64,000 bases of DNA from Bacillus sp. Marseille-Q1617 (GCF_903645295.1 NZ_CAHJXM010000001.1:1179501-1243500); one strand, 5' to 3'. Shown: positions 34,921 to 44,192, counted from the first letter of the stretch. The notes: generated by a model from the letters alone, not told the origin. Program-made: numbers and translations.

Positions 34921-35115
34921 TTAAGAATGAGCTGGAGGTTCCTCGTGATCCGTTATGAGAGTCGCTTCACCGATATTCGTGGAATCCTCTCTCATATGAA
35001 CAGATCCGCCAGACATGCCTTCATTTATGAATCTGTCCACATCAAGGAACAAATTGCCTCTTCCTTCATAATTGGTATCAGGAAGAAATTGATAGTCATT
35101 TTTATCTTTTGCCAT
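34921..35115 (-). CDS. Small hydrophilic protein of unknown function
   Basis: A 64-aa acidic, soluble protein (MAKDKNDYQFLPDTNYEGR...VHMREDSTNIGEATLITDHEE). ATG 35115 has AGGAGG 9 nt upstream; the longer frame from 35163 does not. Not recognised; possibly one of the small Bacillus spore or stress proteins. No neighbour in the same operon. Confidence 0.55.
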   Translation of the reverse strand: MAKDKNDYQFLPDTNYEGRGNLFLDVDRFINEGMSGGSVHMREDSTNIGEATLITDHEEPPAHS

Positions 35116-35229
35116 TCTTATCAGCCTCCTGTGTTTAGTTTTAGAAAAGAGGCGTGGGTTCATTCATCTTTCAAAAATTTGTAAAGAAAGGTTTGAATTG
35201 AGAACAGGAGGGTTATTGAGTAAATAAGG

Positions 35230-35445
35230 AGTGTCAAACCGGCAAAAGTGCAAAGAGAGTCTTCATGGCCGATTCGTCTTATGCCACCCGCCTCTAAACA
35301 AAGCCCTTCCGCTTTTCTATTGTCCAGCTCCGGCGGCTAGAGGCTCGAGACATAAGCCGTGCCATCCAAAAAGGCAAAAAAACGCCTTTATGGCTGCCCC
35401 ATCTTATGCTTGTCGCCTCTGATCGAGCCGCCTTCGCTTTTCTAT
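35230..35445 (+). repeat. Two tandem family B hairpin elements (first one partial)
   Basis: First unit (about 35230-35320) keeps only the right half ending CCCTTCCGCTTTTCTAT. The second (35320-35445) is complete: TGTCCAGCTCCGGCGGCTAG...AGCCGCCTTCGCTTTTCTA with steps AGAGGC/GCCTCT, GACATAAG/CTTATGCTTGTC, GCCAT/ATGGC and the tip AAGGC...GCCTT. Its last bases supply the yheE stop codon. Confidence 0.8.
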
Positions 35446-35651
35446 TCATATACATGAAATAACATAAGTTCATGCAGTTGTTTTTTTAGGTTTTCTTCTT
35501 TATCTGCAGGCGGGAGATGGCTTGTCCATTCAATGCTTCCGTTTTTATGATAATTTCCTTCGTATTTCAATCCGCTGTAATAGAACGAAAATGTCCATCC
35601 CGGCAGCTGCTTGTTTTCATACATACTTTTGTATTGAAAGTGCTGTATCAA
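35442..35651 (-). CDS. yheE: YheE-family protein (DUF5342)
   Basis: A 69-aa protein: HFQYKSMYENKQLPGWTFSFYYSGLKYEGNYHKNGSIEW...HELMLFHVYE, matching B. subtilis YheE. The start is taken as TTG 35651 because GAGGTGA lies 6 nt upstream and the length then fits; upstream ATGs lack a site. The TAG stop is formed by the end of the adjoining B repeat, so the C-terminus may be a few residues shorter than in relatives. A TGTAAACGTTTCAT cre-like site (35673-35686) precedes it. Function unknown. Confidence 0.78.
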   Translation of the reverse strand: MIQHFQYKSMYENKQLPGWTFSFYYSGLKYEGNYHKNGSIEWTSHLPPADKEENLKKQLHELMLFHVYE

Positions 35652-35776
35652 ATTAATCACCTCAACTATCATTGTAAACGTTTCATCATAAGCTGTGTAG
35701 GAATTCCTTTTATCCAATCATAAATTTCTTTATTGATTAATAGAATTTAGGGAAGTGACCTTAGGAGGGACAGAGC

Positions 35777-36175
35777 ATGAATTCGTTTATTCGTGATTTG
35801 GAGAAGGCGATCAGTGATGAATGGACAGCCTATTATTTTTATAAAGATTTAAGGAACAGGACGAATAACCCGTTGTATGTGGAATTCATCGAGCATGCTA
35901 AAAAGGATGAGAAGGAGCATTATGAAATGTTTCAGTATCTCCATTATTTATATACAGGTGAGTATTATGAACATAAGAAAGAAAAGATCGAATATACCAC
36001 GTTCAAGGAAGGAGTTCTCCGTGCGTTGAAGGATGAGCTTGAGGCGGCAGAGTTTTACAGGGATATGTTATTGGAAATGCCGAATCAGCAGGCCTATAAT
36101 CCGTTGTTCATTGCAATGACGGATGAGATGGAGCATGCTACCCGTTTTTCTACGATTTATAATTCATTACGTTAA
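35777..36175 (+). CDS. Ferritin-like (rubrerythrin-type) di-iron domain protein
   Basis: A 132-aa four-helix protein. The di-iron ligand pattern is present: E in ISDEWTAYYFY, ExxH in DEKEHYEMF, E in DELEAAEFYRD and ExxH in DEMEHATRF. No rubredoxin domain. Likely an iron-binding oxidase or peroxidase, or a structural spore protein. AGGAGGG is upstream of ATG. Single gene. Confidence 0.8.
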   Translation: MNSFIRDLEKAISDEWTAYYFYKDLRNRTNNPLYVEFIEHAKKDEKEHYEMFQYLHYLYTGEYYEHKKEKIEYTTFKEGVLRALKDELEAAEFYRDMLLEMPNQQAYNPLFIAMTDEMEHATRFSTIYNSLR

Positions 36176-36176
36176 T

Positions 36177-36222
36177 AAGAAGGTTGACCAGGGTACCCTA
36201 TTCAATCGGTCAACCTTCTTTG
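36177..36222. terminator. Bidirectional terminator overlapping the end of the ATP-grasp operon
   Basis: Perfect 13-bp stem AAGAAGGTTGACC/GGTCAACCTTCTT between convergent genes. Confidence 0.85.
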
Positions 36223-37397
36223 TGTACTGAAAGCCTGAGAAACGTGCGGACAAGCTGCCGCCGCCTCTTCGTTTCAATATCTTCTTCGTCGAATGTCATC
36301 GGTTTTGAGTTGACTTCAAACAAGACAAATCCTCCTTCTTCCCGCGGTGCAAGGTCGACGGAAAATTCACCTACGTACCCGAAGGCCCGCTCGAGTTCCC
36401 TGCCGCAAGTCTTCACAATCGTGAGGATTTCTTTTTTTGTCTGAGGAGTTGCAACCTCCTGAATGGAAATGATTTTTCCGCCGGCAGGGACATGGGTGGT
36501 CACCTCCTGCCGCTGTGAAATACGTACGCCGATTCCCATCAGTTTAAATTCCTCCCCGGTGTGGAGCACGAGGATCCTGTAATCGAACCTATGATCATGA
36601 AGCGTTTTGCAAGGAATCGCTTTCTGCATGATAAGGTTCTGTTCAGAGTGGAACCATTCATGATATGAATAAAGAAAGCGGGAGAGGGAGGTGTACTTTT
36701 CGATTTTTTTAATGCTCTTGCATATTATGGAGCCGTTTTCCTCCAATTCAACCAGCCTGATGCCTCTGCCCTGGGAAGCAAAAGAAGGTTTGACATAGAT
36801 TCTTTTATGCTGTTCCAAAAATACTGTGAAGCTTTCTTCATTTTCCACGAGTGACGTAGGGGGTAAATAATCCCGCACCTGTCCGCACTGAGAAAGAATC
36901 TGGTGAACTTCCCATTTGTTAAAGAAGTGGGGATTAAAGTATGGAATATTATATGTCTTGATGAACTCTTTTAATTTTATATAATCCCCTTGTTGTTCCG
37001 CTTCCCTTGACGGGATTCTGTTATATATGACGTTGGGAAGGGGGAAGACACACTTCACCCACTTATTTACTTCTTCGTTGAAGATGATCCCGTTGATGGA
37101 ATGTCCTGCAGCATCCTCCGGGGAGAATACGAAGCATATACCTCCCTGCTCCTCGAATTCCTGCTGAATCGACCGGAACAATTCGAAGTTTCCCTTATAT
37201 TTATTTTGGTCTTTGCCTGCAACGATGCCAACAAGCGGGATAGACAAAATCTTCTTATCGGACTGGACTTTAAAGGTGTAAGCATCCTCCGTTCCTTTTG
37301 AAGAAAGAAGGAAGGAATCCTTGGCGAAGGGAACGGCAGTGAGTGATTCCTCCCCATGAAAAAAGATCTTTCTGGACAAGTCGTAATAAATGTTCAT
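36210..37397 (-). CDS. YheC/YheD-type ATP-grasp protein, paralogue 4
   Basis: A 395-aa protein; last of four consecutive related genes. ATP-grasp features: IYVKPSFASQGRGIRLVEL (phosphate/adenine lysine region), FDYRILVLHTGEEFKLMGIG and the Mg-binding C-terminus FVLFEVNSKPMTFDEE (E and N). Related B. subtilis proteins are spore coat-associated. The chemistry is unknown; ATP-grasp enzymes usually ligate carboxyl and amino groups. Its start overlaps the preceding stop (ATGA). Confidence 0.8.
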   Translation of the reverse strand: MNIYYDLSRKIFFHGEESLTAVPFAKDSFLLSSKGTEDAYTFKVQSDKKILSIPLVGIVAGKDQNKYKGNFELFRSIQQEFEEQGGICFVFSPEDAAGHSINGIIFNEEVNKWVKCVFPLPNVIYNRIPSREAEQQGDYIKLKEFIKTYNIPYFNPHFFNKWEVHQILSQCGQVRDYLPPTSLVENEESFTVFLEQHKRIYVKPSFASQGRGIRLVELEENGSIICKSIKKIEKYTSLSRFLYSYHEWFHSEQNLIMQKAIPCKTLHDHRFDYRILVLHTGEEFKLMGIGVRISQRQEVTTHVPAGGKIISIQEVATPQTKKEILTIVKTCGRELERAFGYVGEFSVDLAPREEGGFVLFEVNSKPMTFDEEDIETKRRRQLVRTFLRLSVHKEG

Positions 37398-38767
37398 TTC
37401 ATTATTTCCTCCGGGTGGTGGAGGGCTTGCTGAGATAAGAAGACCCCGAATGATAAAGCGAGTTTCCTTGTCAGGATGTCAAAGTTCCTTAAGTGCGGAT
37501 GAGTAAAGATGGCTCTCCCGGGCTTTGAATTCGCTTCAAACATCCATATACGTCCGTCTTCATCTATGCCTAAATCAAACCCGATTTCGCCGATATAGCC
37601 TTCCATATTGCATTCGATTGCATGGGAAAGCCTCAAGGCCGCTTCTTTTAGGGATTTTTCAACCTCTGTTTTCTTGGGGACATCAGGAAACAATTCTTCA
37701 AGACTTTTTACTACACCGCCATTATTGGCGTGAGAAGTGACACTGCCGATGCCGGCTACCTTTCCTGCCATTGCGCTTACATGCCAGCTGCCTTCTTCGT
37801 CTTTATTCGTATGAACGCGGAAGTCGATTGGGCGGCTTTCTTCAGTCAGAAGTGAAATTCCTTGCTGGACAAGAAATGAATCCAGGCTCCGGTTCCTAAA
37901 GACTGAATTCATCAGACGTTCGAGTGAGGAGAATCTGACAAGCCTATTTTTCCCTTCACTATCACGGAACCGGCAATAGTAGTCCTGAGCCTGGCGGTCG
38001 AAAGTGAGTTTATGGATCCCATGACCCAAGCTGCCGTTTTTGGGTTTTATAAAGACATGCTTATAAAGGGAAAGCATCCGCTCGATCTCTTCAAACGATT
38101 GAAAAGAGTGAGTCTCGGGTAGATATTGTGCGACGGACTCATCTGATTCCAGCCGTTCAAAGAGATCAAGCTTATTGAAGAAACCTGGATTATACCAAGG
38201 AATCCCATATTCCCTTTGAAGTCTTTCTTTGATTTCTTTATATGTCTTTCTTTTCTCACTGCGCCGATTTGGGAGCCGGTCATAGATTACATTTGGAAAA
38301 GGTACGGTTTCTATGACCCATCCATCTCCAAAATGAAAAAAACCTTCGACTACACCGTTTTCCCAGTCGATGTGCTTCTCGCCAAAAACGAACGGAATTA
38401 CGCCTAATGATGACTGTACTGATAGTAGTTTCCTGAAGAAGTAGGATCGTTCTCCGACAGGACTGAGTTTAAAGTTCGTAAATCCTGAAGTGAAAATCCC
38501 GATCAATACTCCAAGGTAGAGACAATCGTCTTTAGTAAAGAGAGATAATGCGGACACTTTGTCGGGGAGGTTGAGGCTTTTGGCTAGAGCAGAGCTGATG
38601 CCGATTACGTTCCTGCCATTCGGGTGCCTTTTGCAATCGACTGCCTGTCTTTTGGTTCCGAGAACAGCAGTTTTGGGAAAGCCGACTTTTTCCGGCTTCC
38701 AGCGGGAAGGCAGATAAAGAATGTATTCTTTTTCTCGGAATTGCTCTATCTTATACGTTTTTAACAT
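37394..38767 (-). CDS. yheD: Spore coat-associated ATP-grasp protein YheD
   Basis: A 457-aa protein, close to B. subtilis YheD (about 453 aa). An N-terminal domain of about 125 aa is followed by ATP-grasp: FIKPKNGSLGHGIHKL, IDFRVHTNKDEEGSWHVSAMAGKVA and the metal site GEIGFDLGIDEDG...EANSKPG. The AGGTGA site lies at the end of the previous gene, and the downstream gene overlaps by 4 nt. YheD forms rings around the forespore in B. subtilis; its enzymatic product is unknown. Confidence 0.85.
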   Translation of the reverse strand: MLKTYKIEQFREKEYILYLPSRWKPEKVGFPKTAVLGTKRQAVDCKRHPNGRNVIGISSALAKSLNLPDKVSALSLFTKDDCLYLGVLIGIFTSGFTNFKLSPVGERSYFFRKLLSVQSSLGVIPFVFGEKHIDWENGVVEGFFHFGDGWVIETVPFPNVIYDRLPNRRSEKRKTYKEIKERLQREYGIPWYNPGFFNKLDLFERLESDESVAQYLPETHSFQSFEEIERMLSLYKHVFIKPKNGSLGHGIHKLTFDRQAQDYYCRFRDSEGKNRLVRFSSLERLMNSVFRNRSLDSFLVQQGISLLTEESRPIDFRVHTNKDEEGSWHVSAMAGKVAGIGSVTSHANNGGVVKSLEELFPDVPKKTEVEKSLKEAALRLSHAIECNMEGYIGEIGFDLGIDEDGRIWMFEANSKPGRAIFTHPHLRNFDILTRKLALSFGVFLSQQALHHPEEIMK

Positions 38768-39859
38768 TTAAAAATCACCTCGCCTTAAGGATGGAAGAGA
38801 CCGTGAGTATAGGTATTCACAATAATCCAAGGGGGACTGATGCAGGGAATCCAGTTTTTTACTTCCAAGAGTGTCCACAATTTTATGGCCGGGTTTCGAG
38901 TTGATATCTAAAATCCAAAGCGAGTTGTCTCTCGCAAGCAGGACATCGACCCCGAGTTCAAACAAACATGAAAAATGGTCTTCCAGCAGATGAGGGAGTT
39001 CATTCATGATTTGATTCAGCTCGGCATTGACGAAACGCCAATCTGTTTTTGGATATCTGCTTTCCCATTCATCCCGGGAAAAATAAGAGCCTCCTCTGCT
39101 TATATTTGTCAATATGCCTCCTTCAGGCCCTTCACGGATTGCCCGCTGAAATTCCCTCCAATCCCCGTCTTTATCCTTATTCAACAGAATCCTGAAGTCA
39201 AAAGGCGTATCATGAACGGTTCTGTTTTGGATTCTTTTTTGTGCGATGAAGGTGTATTTTTCAAGCAGTCTCTCTGCCCACTTCAGAAAGGTGGTCTTAG
39301 AAGAAAAAGATTGTTCTGCGATCTGTTGTTTTTTTGTGGTACATACCTTCACTTCGTTGTTTGAAAACATCACATGATAGACGGCGAACCCATGTGCACC
39401 ATCCACTGGTTTTATAATGATATCTTTATGCTTAATCAGTAAATTAAATAAGTGAAAGTGGTTATTTAGTAAGAACGTTTCCGGAATGTAGGAAGAAAGG
39501 GGAGAGTCTTTTAATTTTTCGTACAGGTGCCATTTATTTGGCAGTCCATAGCCGAGGAATCGGATATCCGGCTTATTTTTCAGCCATTGTACGACAGCCC
39601 TCGCCTGCTTGGATTGCAAGCTTTTATCATAATAGGTCCGGTCGTAAATGAATGTGGGGATATCAAATGCTGTGTGTTCCCAGGTGCCATTTTCCCGAAT
39701 GAATTTAAACCCTTCTACCGTCTCGGTAGAGGGAGAGATGTCTTGAGGTGAAAATAAGTACAAATCAATATGATAGGAAGCAGAATGTCTTCCTATTTCT
39801 TTAAAATATGGATGTGACGGGTCAGGCTTCAGTGTCATGATCCCAAGTGGATAATTCAT
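38768..39859 (-). CDS. yheC: Spore coat-associated ATP-grasp protein YheC
   Basis: A 363-aa protein, the same length as B. subtilis YheC. It starts MNYPLGIMTLKPDPSHPYF at ATG 39859 with AGGAGGAT upstream. ATP-grasp motifs: DIIIKPVDGAHGFAVYHV, PFDFRILLNKDKDGDWREF, LFELGVDVLLARDNSLWILD and NSKPGHK. Part of a tight four-gene operon with yheD and two paralogues, probably expressed in the mother cell. Confidence 0.85.
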   Translation of the reverse strand: MNYPLGIMTLKPDPSHPYFKEIGRHSASYHIDLYLFSPQDISPSTETVEGFKFIRENGTWEHTAFDIPTFIYDRTYYDKSLQSKQARAVVQWLKNKPDIRFLGYGLPNKWHLYEKLKDSPLSSYIPETFLLNNHFHLFNLLIKHKDIIIKPVDGAHGFAVYHVMFSNNEVKVCTTKKQQIAEQSFSSKTTFLKWAERLLEKYTFIAQKRIQNRTVHDTPFDFRILLNKDKDGDWREFQRAIREGPEGGILTNISRGGSYFSRDEWESRYPKTDWRFVNAELNQIMNELPHLLEDHFSCLFELGVDVLLARDNSLWILDINSKPGHKIVDTLGSKKLDSLHQSPLDYCEYLYSRSLPSLRRGDF

Positions 39860-39860
39860 A

Positions 39861-41198
39861 TTAATCCTCCTTCTCATTCCAAAGGTTGTAGCTGTATTCA
39901 TATAAAGCTTTTACAGAAGGTCTGACGCGATCATTGGCAATAAACGTCTTTTTAGAGGGTTTGGAGTTGATTTCGATGATCCAGGGTTTGCCTGCTGAAT
40001 CCACCCCGATATCAATACCGAACTCGGCATAATGTCCTTTAAGATGTTCTGACAAAAAAGAAGAAGCTGACAGGGATAATGATTTCATATTGCTGAATAT
40101 AGACTGACTGTCGTGATGAGAAAAAAGAGATGAGAGTATTGACTGGGGAGGTTCCATCCTGCCGCCCTGATCGACATTTGCAACAAATTGATTTTCGGAA
40201 GCAATCCGGGCTACTGCTGAAATCACCGTCCAGATTCCTTTATGGTTTTTATGACATAAAAAACGGAAGTCAAGCGGCTGTTCCTTTACCGTTATGAAAG
40301 GAATCGTCTGCTGCACGATATAATTCGAAGAGCGGCACCAGGATTGAATTTGTCTATAAAGAGATGAATAAGTAGGAAAAGTGAGAGTACGTTTAGAAGA
40401 AAAGGAATTTTGAAAAACAAGATAATCCCTTTCCCTTTGTTGGATGCGAATGATATAGCGCCCTCTGCTTCCATTGACTGCTTTTATAAAGATATCCTTA
40501 TGAACGGCCAGCATCTCATCCAATCGATCGAGTCCTTGGACTGTTTGGGGTAAGTGGGGTTGAATCTGTGAATGATTTTGTAATTGAGAATGTACTGCAT
40601 CTTTAGAAAGAAAAGAAGAGTTAAATAGATGTACGGAATGATCCTCCACTCTTTTCAGGGCAGACTCATAGTGTTGGTGGCTTTCAATTTTACGTGAATG
40701 ACTTCTGTTATAAATCACATGGGGAAGAGGGAGAGCCCTTTTCTGCCATTCATGATAATCAAACACGAATCCTTCAGTATCATTCTTTAAAAATGAGGAG
40801 ACTGGCAGGAGATAAAAAAGCCCGCCTTTTTGTTGAAACCAACGATGACACTCTGTAAAATATTCCTTTAAAGAGTGTGTATTTAATGTATCTTCATTAC
40901 CTTGATCAATCATTAAAGCGGTAATCGGCCCCAAGGAGATGGAATGTTGATCCTTGTCGATTTTCAATAGGACGTTTTCCAACTGAGGTATAGAAGTGAA
41001 GAATGGGTCCCTGGTTTTCAATATGACCTGAGCATTTCCTTCGGCAGATGGAGAGCAGTTTACCCACAGGAACGAAGCGCCGGCTTTCAGCATCAGTTGT
41101 CCCGAAGAATCAAATTTACGAAAGATGGAGTTGGGTAAGATCAGTTCATTTTCACTACTAAGATTCTCAAAACTGATGAAGGGGCATTTAAATATCAT
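39861..41198 (-). CDS. YheC/YheD-type ATP-grasp protein, paralogue 1
   Basis: A 445-aa protein, first gene of the operon. The N-terminal domain is larger than in YheC. ATP-grasp motifs: DIFIKAVNGSRGRYIIRI, PLDFRFLCHKNHKGIWTVI, YAEFGIDIGVDSAGKPW and EINSKPSKKTF. Its stop is 1 nt from the next start, and the AGGAGG for yheC lies in its last codons. GAGGA precedes ATG 41198. Confidence 0.8.
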   Translation of the reverse strand: MIFKCPFISFENLSSENELILPNSIFRKFDSSGQLMLKAGASFLWVNCSPSAEGNAQVILKTRDPFFTSIPQLENVLLKIDKDQHSISLGPITALMIDQGNEDTLNTHSLKEYFTECHRWFQQKGGLFYLLPVSSFLKNDTEGFVFDYHEWQKRALPLPHVIYNRSHSRKIESHQHYESALKRVEDHSVHLFNSSFLSKDAVHSQLQNHSQIQPHLPQTVQGLDRLDEMLAVHKDIFIKAVNGSRGRYIIRIQQRERDYLVFQNSFSSKRTLTFPTYSSLYRQIQSWCRSSNYIVQQTIPFITVKEQPLDFRFLCHKNHKGIWTVISAVARIASENQFVANVDQGGRMEPPQSILSSLFSHHDSQSIFSNMKSLSLSASSFLSEHLKGHYAEFGIDIGVDSAGKPWIIEINSKPSKKTFIANDRVRPSVKALYEYSYNLWNEKED

Positions 41199-41321
41199 AA
41201 GACATTCCTCGTTTGCATATGGAGATGAGATAACTTTATAATTGGTTATTGGGCTAATGTTGATATAGCATTGTATGTAAAGATAGGCAAAATGTTCAAA
41301 GCAGAAAAGGAAGGTGCCATT

Positions 41322-42461
41322 ATGCTGGATGCTTTCATCCTCATTGTGTTTATGGTGGTGATTGGAGCCCTGATTGGAGGAGTAACCAATTCACTCGCTA
41401 TTAAAATGCTGTTCAGGCCTTATAAGGCTTACTATATTGGGAGATTCAAAGTACCATTCACGCCGGGGCTGATCCCGAAACGTAGAGAGGAATTGGCTGA
41501 ACAGCTCGGCAACATGGTGGTCGATCATTTAATCACTCCCGAAAGCCTTCAAAAGAAAGTCTTGAATGAAGAGTTTCAGAGGGATGTCATTGAGTGGATC
41601 AAGGAAGAGACTGCCCCTGTGTTCCAATCGGAAAAAACGGTAAACGAGTGGCTTGAGATGCTGCATATCCCTGTTTCGTCCGAGGTATTGAATCAGTGGC
41701 TTAAGGATTGGATTGAAGAGAAAGTCTCCCGTACAAAATTGGAGTACAGCTCAAAACGGATCGAAGAAGCACTTCCTGAAAAGTGGGAGGAAAAAATTGA
41801 AGAGGCAATTCCTAAACTGGTAGACTTGATCGCCGGTCGGGCAGAAGCGTATTTTACAAGTCCCGAAGGAAAAGCAAAAGTGAAAGTCATGATTGATGAC
41901 TTTCTTAAAGAAAGAGGGATGCTTGGGAATATGCTCGGGATGTTCCTTGGAAACACGTCTGTAGCCGATAAGGTTCAGCCTGAAATCGTCAAATTCATCA
42001 AGCATGAAGGCACACAGGAAATTCTCCATAACCTTCTGAGAAAAGAATGGGCAAAAATTAAGCTCATGAAAATTGAAGATATTATCGAAAAGCTCCCGGA
42101 GGAAGAAATAGTGTTCCAGCTGCAAACATCATTAACCAAGATCGTGAACATTGAAGGCCATCTTTCCAAACCACTATCTCACTGGCTGTCTCCTCATCAA
42201 CAAATGTTCACCGGGACATTGCTCCCTAAATGGGTTGGAAGAGGGACGGACCTTTTATCAATTAAGATTCCGAACCTGATGGGAAAGCTTCATCTGCAGA
42301 AAATCGTCCAGGAACAGGTAGAATCATTTTCTGTTGCAAGACTGGAAGAGTTGGTACTTGGCATTTCAAAGCGCGAATTCAAGATGATCACTTACCTCGG
42401 GGCACTTCTCGGAGGGGTCATTGGGTTGATCCAAAGTATATTCGTCATGCTGTTTTCTTAA
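41322..42461 (+). CDS. yheB: YheB, DUF445 membrane protein
   Basis: A 379-aa protein with one membrane helix at each end. The N-terminus GALIGGVTNSLAIKMLFRPYKAYYIGRFKVPFTPGLIPKRREELA is the DUF445 signature. The central 300 aa are amphipathic helices; the C-terminal segment is YLGALLGGVIGLIQSIFVML. ATG 41322 with GGAAGGTG upstream matches B. subtilis YheB length (377 aa). Function unknown; divergent from the ATP-grasp operon. Confidence 0.9.
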   Translation: MLDAFILIVFMVVIGALIGGVTNSLAIKMLFRPYKAYYIGRFKVPFTPGLIPKRREELAEQLGNMVVDHLITPESLQKKVLNEEFQRDVIEWIKEETAPVFQSEKTVNEWLEMLHIPVSSEVLNQWLKDWIEEKVSRTKLEYSSKRIEEALPEKWEEKIEEAIPKLVDLIAGRAEAYFTSPEGKAKVKVMIDDFLKERGMLGNMLGMFLGNTSVADKVQPEIVKFIKHEGTQEILHNLLRKEWAKIKLMKIEDIIEKLPEEEIVFQLQTSLTKIVNIEGHLSKPLSHWLSPHQQMFTGTLLPKWVGRGTDLLSIKIPNLMGKLHLQKIVQEQVESFSVARLEELVLGISKREFKMITYLGALLGGVIGLIQSIFVMLFS

Positions 42462-42582
42462 TTTGAACATCAGTGATGAATGATGGCCGAATGGGTGAAA
42501 AGGGAACTTCCTAGAATTCTGCCTCATAGTTTGTTATAGTGGTGGAGGAAACAAAGAGTGAAAATCTTAGGAGGTACGTATT

Positions 42583-42936
42583 TTGGCTATTAATTTATAT
42601 GATCAAGCAAACGAATTGGAAAGTGCGCTTAGACAAAGCGACGAATTCTTGGAACTGAAAAAAATGTACGACGAAGTAAACAACGATGAATCAGCAAACA
42701 AGATGTTTGAAAACTTTAGAAACATACAAATGACTCTTCAGCAAAAACAAATGAGCGGTGAAGAAATTTCACAAGAAGAAGTAGAACAGGCTCAAAAAAC
42801 CGCACAGCTTGTGCAGCAGCATGACAAAATCGCTAAGCTTATGGAAGCAGAGCAACGCATGAGCATGGTCATCAATGACTTGAACAAAGTCATCATGAAG
42901 CCTCTTGAAGAACTATACGGTTCCATGCAGAAATAA
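42583..42936 (+). CDS. yheA: YheA/YmcA-type small helical protein (UPF0342)
   Basis: A 117-aa all-helical, charged protein: INLYDQANELESALRQSDEFLELKKMYDEV, matching B. subtilis YheA. TTG 42583 is the start; TAGGAGGT lies 9 nt upstream and no ATG occurs in frame nearby. The family is related to YlbF/YmcA regulators of competence and sporulation. Single gene with its own terminator. Confidence 0.9.
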   Translation: MAINLYDQANELESALRQSDEFLELKKMYDEVNNDESANKMFENFRNIQMTLQQKQMSGEEISQEEVEQAQKTAQLVQQHDKIAKLMEAEQRMSMVINDLNKVIMKPLEELYGSMQK

Positions 42937-42949
42937 TCAGCTTCACTAC

Positions 42950-42981
42950 AGGTACCCGGATATGATCCGGGTGCTTTTTTT
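42950..42981 (+). terminator. Rho-independent terminator of yheA
   Basis: Stem ACCCGGAT/ATCCGGGT with an ATG loop, followed by seven T. The remaining 190 nt up to yhaX show no further feature apart from a GGGGGG ribosome site. Confidence 0.85.
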
Positions 42982-43169
42982 ATGGATTATGGGATTGAAC
43001 GGGCGTGGCGGATCCCCTATTGCTGGGACGAATCGGGGTTCTTGACGAGGTACTGACTTTTCTTGTACCGGGCGCCGGCTCCTGTAAAACCATCCCCCTA
43101 TGTCATATTTGTCTCACTTCCTTCATAAGAGTATAGAAAGGAAGTAGACAACATTTAGGGGGGACACCA

Positions 43170-44039
43170 ATGATTTATAGAATGATGGCTCTTAATATTG
43201 ATGGCTCAGTAGTGAATGAAAATGGAAAAATCGCAAAGGAAACAAAGGAAGCGATTGAGTACGTTCAAAATAAAGGAGTGCAGGTTACACTTGTCACTAG
43301 CAGAAATTTTGCTTCTGCCAGAAAAGTCGCAAAAGCCCTTAAAATAGAGGGACCAATCATCACCCATGGCGGTTCGTATATAGCCGCAGAGCGTGACCGG
43401 CCGATATATGTCAATAAAATCCCTGAAAACATCACATATGAAATCACACAATTCCTGGAAGGGTTTTCTAGCCAGGTTCAGTTATCTCATGAAAAACAGA
43501 GTATTGTAGGAAAAGCAAGTAACCAATCTAAAATGACATCCACGCTCTCATGGGAAAGAGATTCCCGTTTCTTATACAGCAAGCAGTATGTGAATGTGGT
43601 AAGCGAACACTTGCTTGAAAACCCTCTGGCTGTTCCGAAAATCTCTGTGCTGCTGGAACATAGAGAAGATGTATGGGATATCATTGCAGCATTAAAAGGA
43701 ATGTATGAGGAAGTGGATGCCATTCCTACCTCGGATCATACCATCGATATTGTTCCAAAAGGAGTCTCAAAGCTGAGAGGTCTGATGTATCTTTCAGAAA
43801 GACTCGGAATCAAAAAAGATCAGATTGTCATGGTCGGTGCGGGTATTGATGATGTCGATGCCATAAGATGCTGCGGTCTGGGAGTCGCCATGGGTGAAGC
43901 ACCTCCGGAGGTTAAAGCACAAGCAGACTGGATAACAAGAAGCCAAGATCTTAAAGGTCTTCCTTATTTCATCATGGAGCTGTTCAGAAAGCAGCATCCG
44001 ATTCCCTTTCTCAAGAAAATGAACGTAATCAGATCATGA
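43170..44039 (+). CDS. yhaX: YhaX, HAD-superfamily (Cof-type) protein with altered catalytic motifs
   Basis: A 289-aa HAD fold with a C2-type cap. Motif I reads LNIDGS instead of DxDGT, so the nucleophile Asp is Asn. Motif II is LVTSRN, motif III the Lys in VPKGVSK, and motif IV VGAGIDDVDAI, where the first Asp of GDxxND is Ala. Phosphatase activity is therefore doubtful. Position between yheA and hemZ fits B. subtilis yhaX, whose homologue may share LNIDG. GGGGGGAC precedes ATG. Confidence 0.85.
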   Translation: MIYRMMALNIDGSVVNENGKIAKETKEAIEYVQNKGVQVTLVTSRNFASARKVAKALKIEGPIITHGGSYIAAERDRPIYVNKIPENITYEITQFLEGFSSQVQLSHEKQSIVGKASNQSKMTSTLSWERDSRFLYSKQYVNVVSEHLLENPLAVPKISVLLEHREDVWDIIAALKGMYEEVDAIPTSDHTIDIVPKGVSKLRGLMYLSERLGIKKDQIVMVGAGIDDVDAIRCCGLGVAMGEAPPEVKAQADWITRSQDLKGLPYFIMELFRKQHPIPFLKKMNVIRS

Positions 44040-44046
44040 CGTGAAG

Positions 44047-44081
44047 CCCGCACCCTCTCCTGGCAGAGGGTGCGGGTTTTT
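44047..44081 (+). terminator. Rho-independent terminator of yhaX
   Basis: Perfect stem CCCGCACCCTCT/AGAGGGTGCGGG followed by five T. Confidence 0.88.
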
Positions 44082-44127
44082 GGTTGTCCAGATGATTTTG
44101 ACAATTTTAACACAATCCTGCCGCTCA

Positions 44128-44156
44128 TTGACCATTTTCCTGCCTTTCTGTACACT
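44128..44156 (+). promoter_or_regulatory. Sigma-A promoter of hemZ
   Basis: TTGACC (44128-44133), 17 nt, TACACT (44151-44156), about 37 nt before the GTG start. Confidence 0.65.
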
Positions 44157-44192
44157 AATAAAAGGTAGTTTTATTGAAAGGTGATTACAAAC

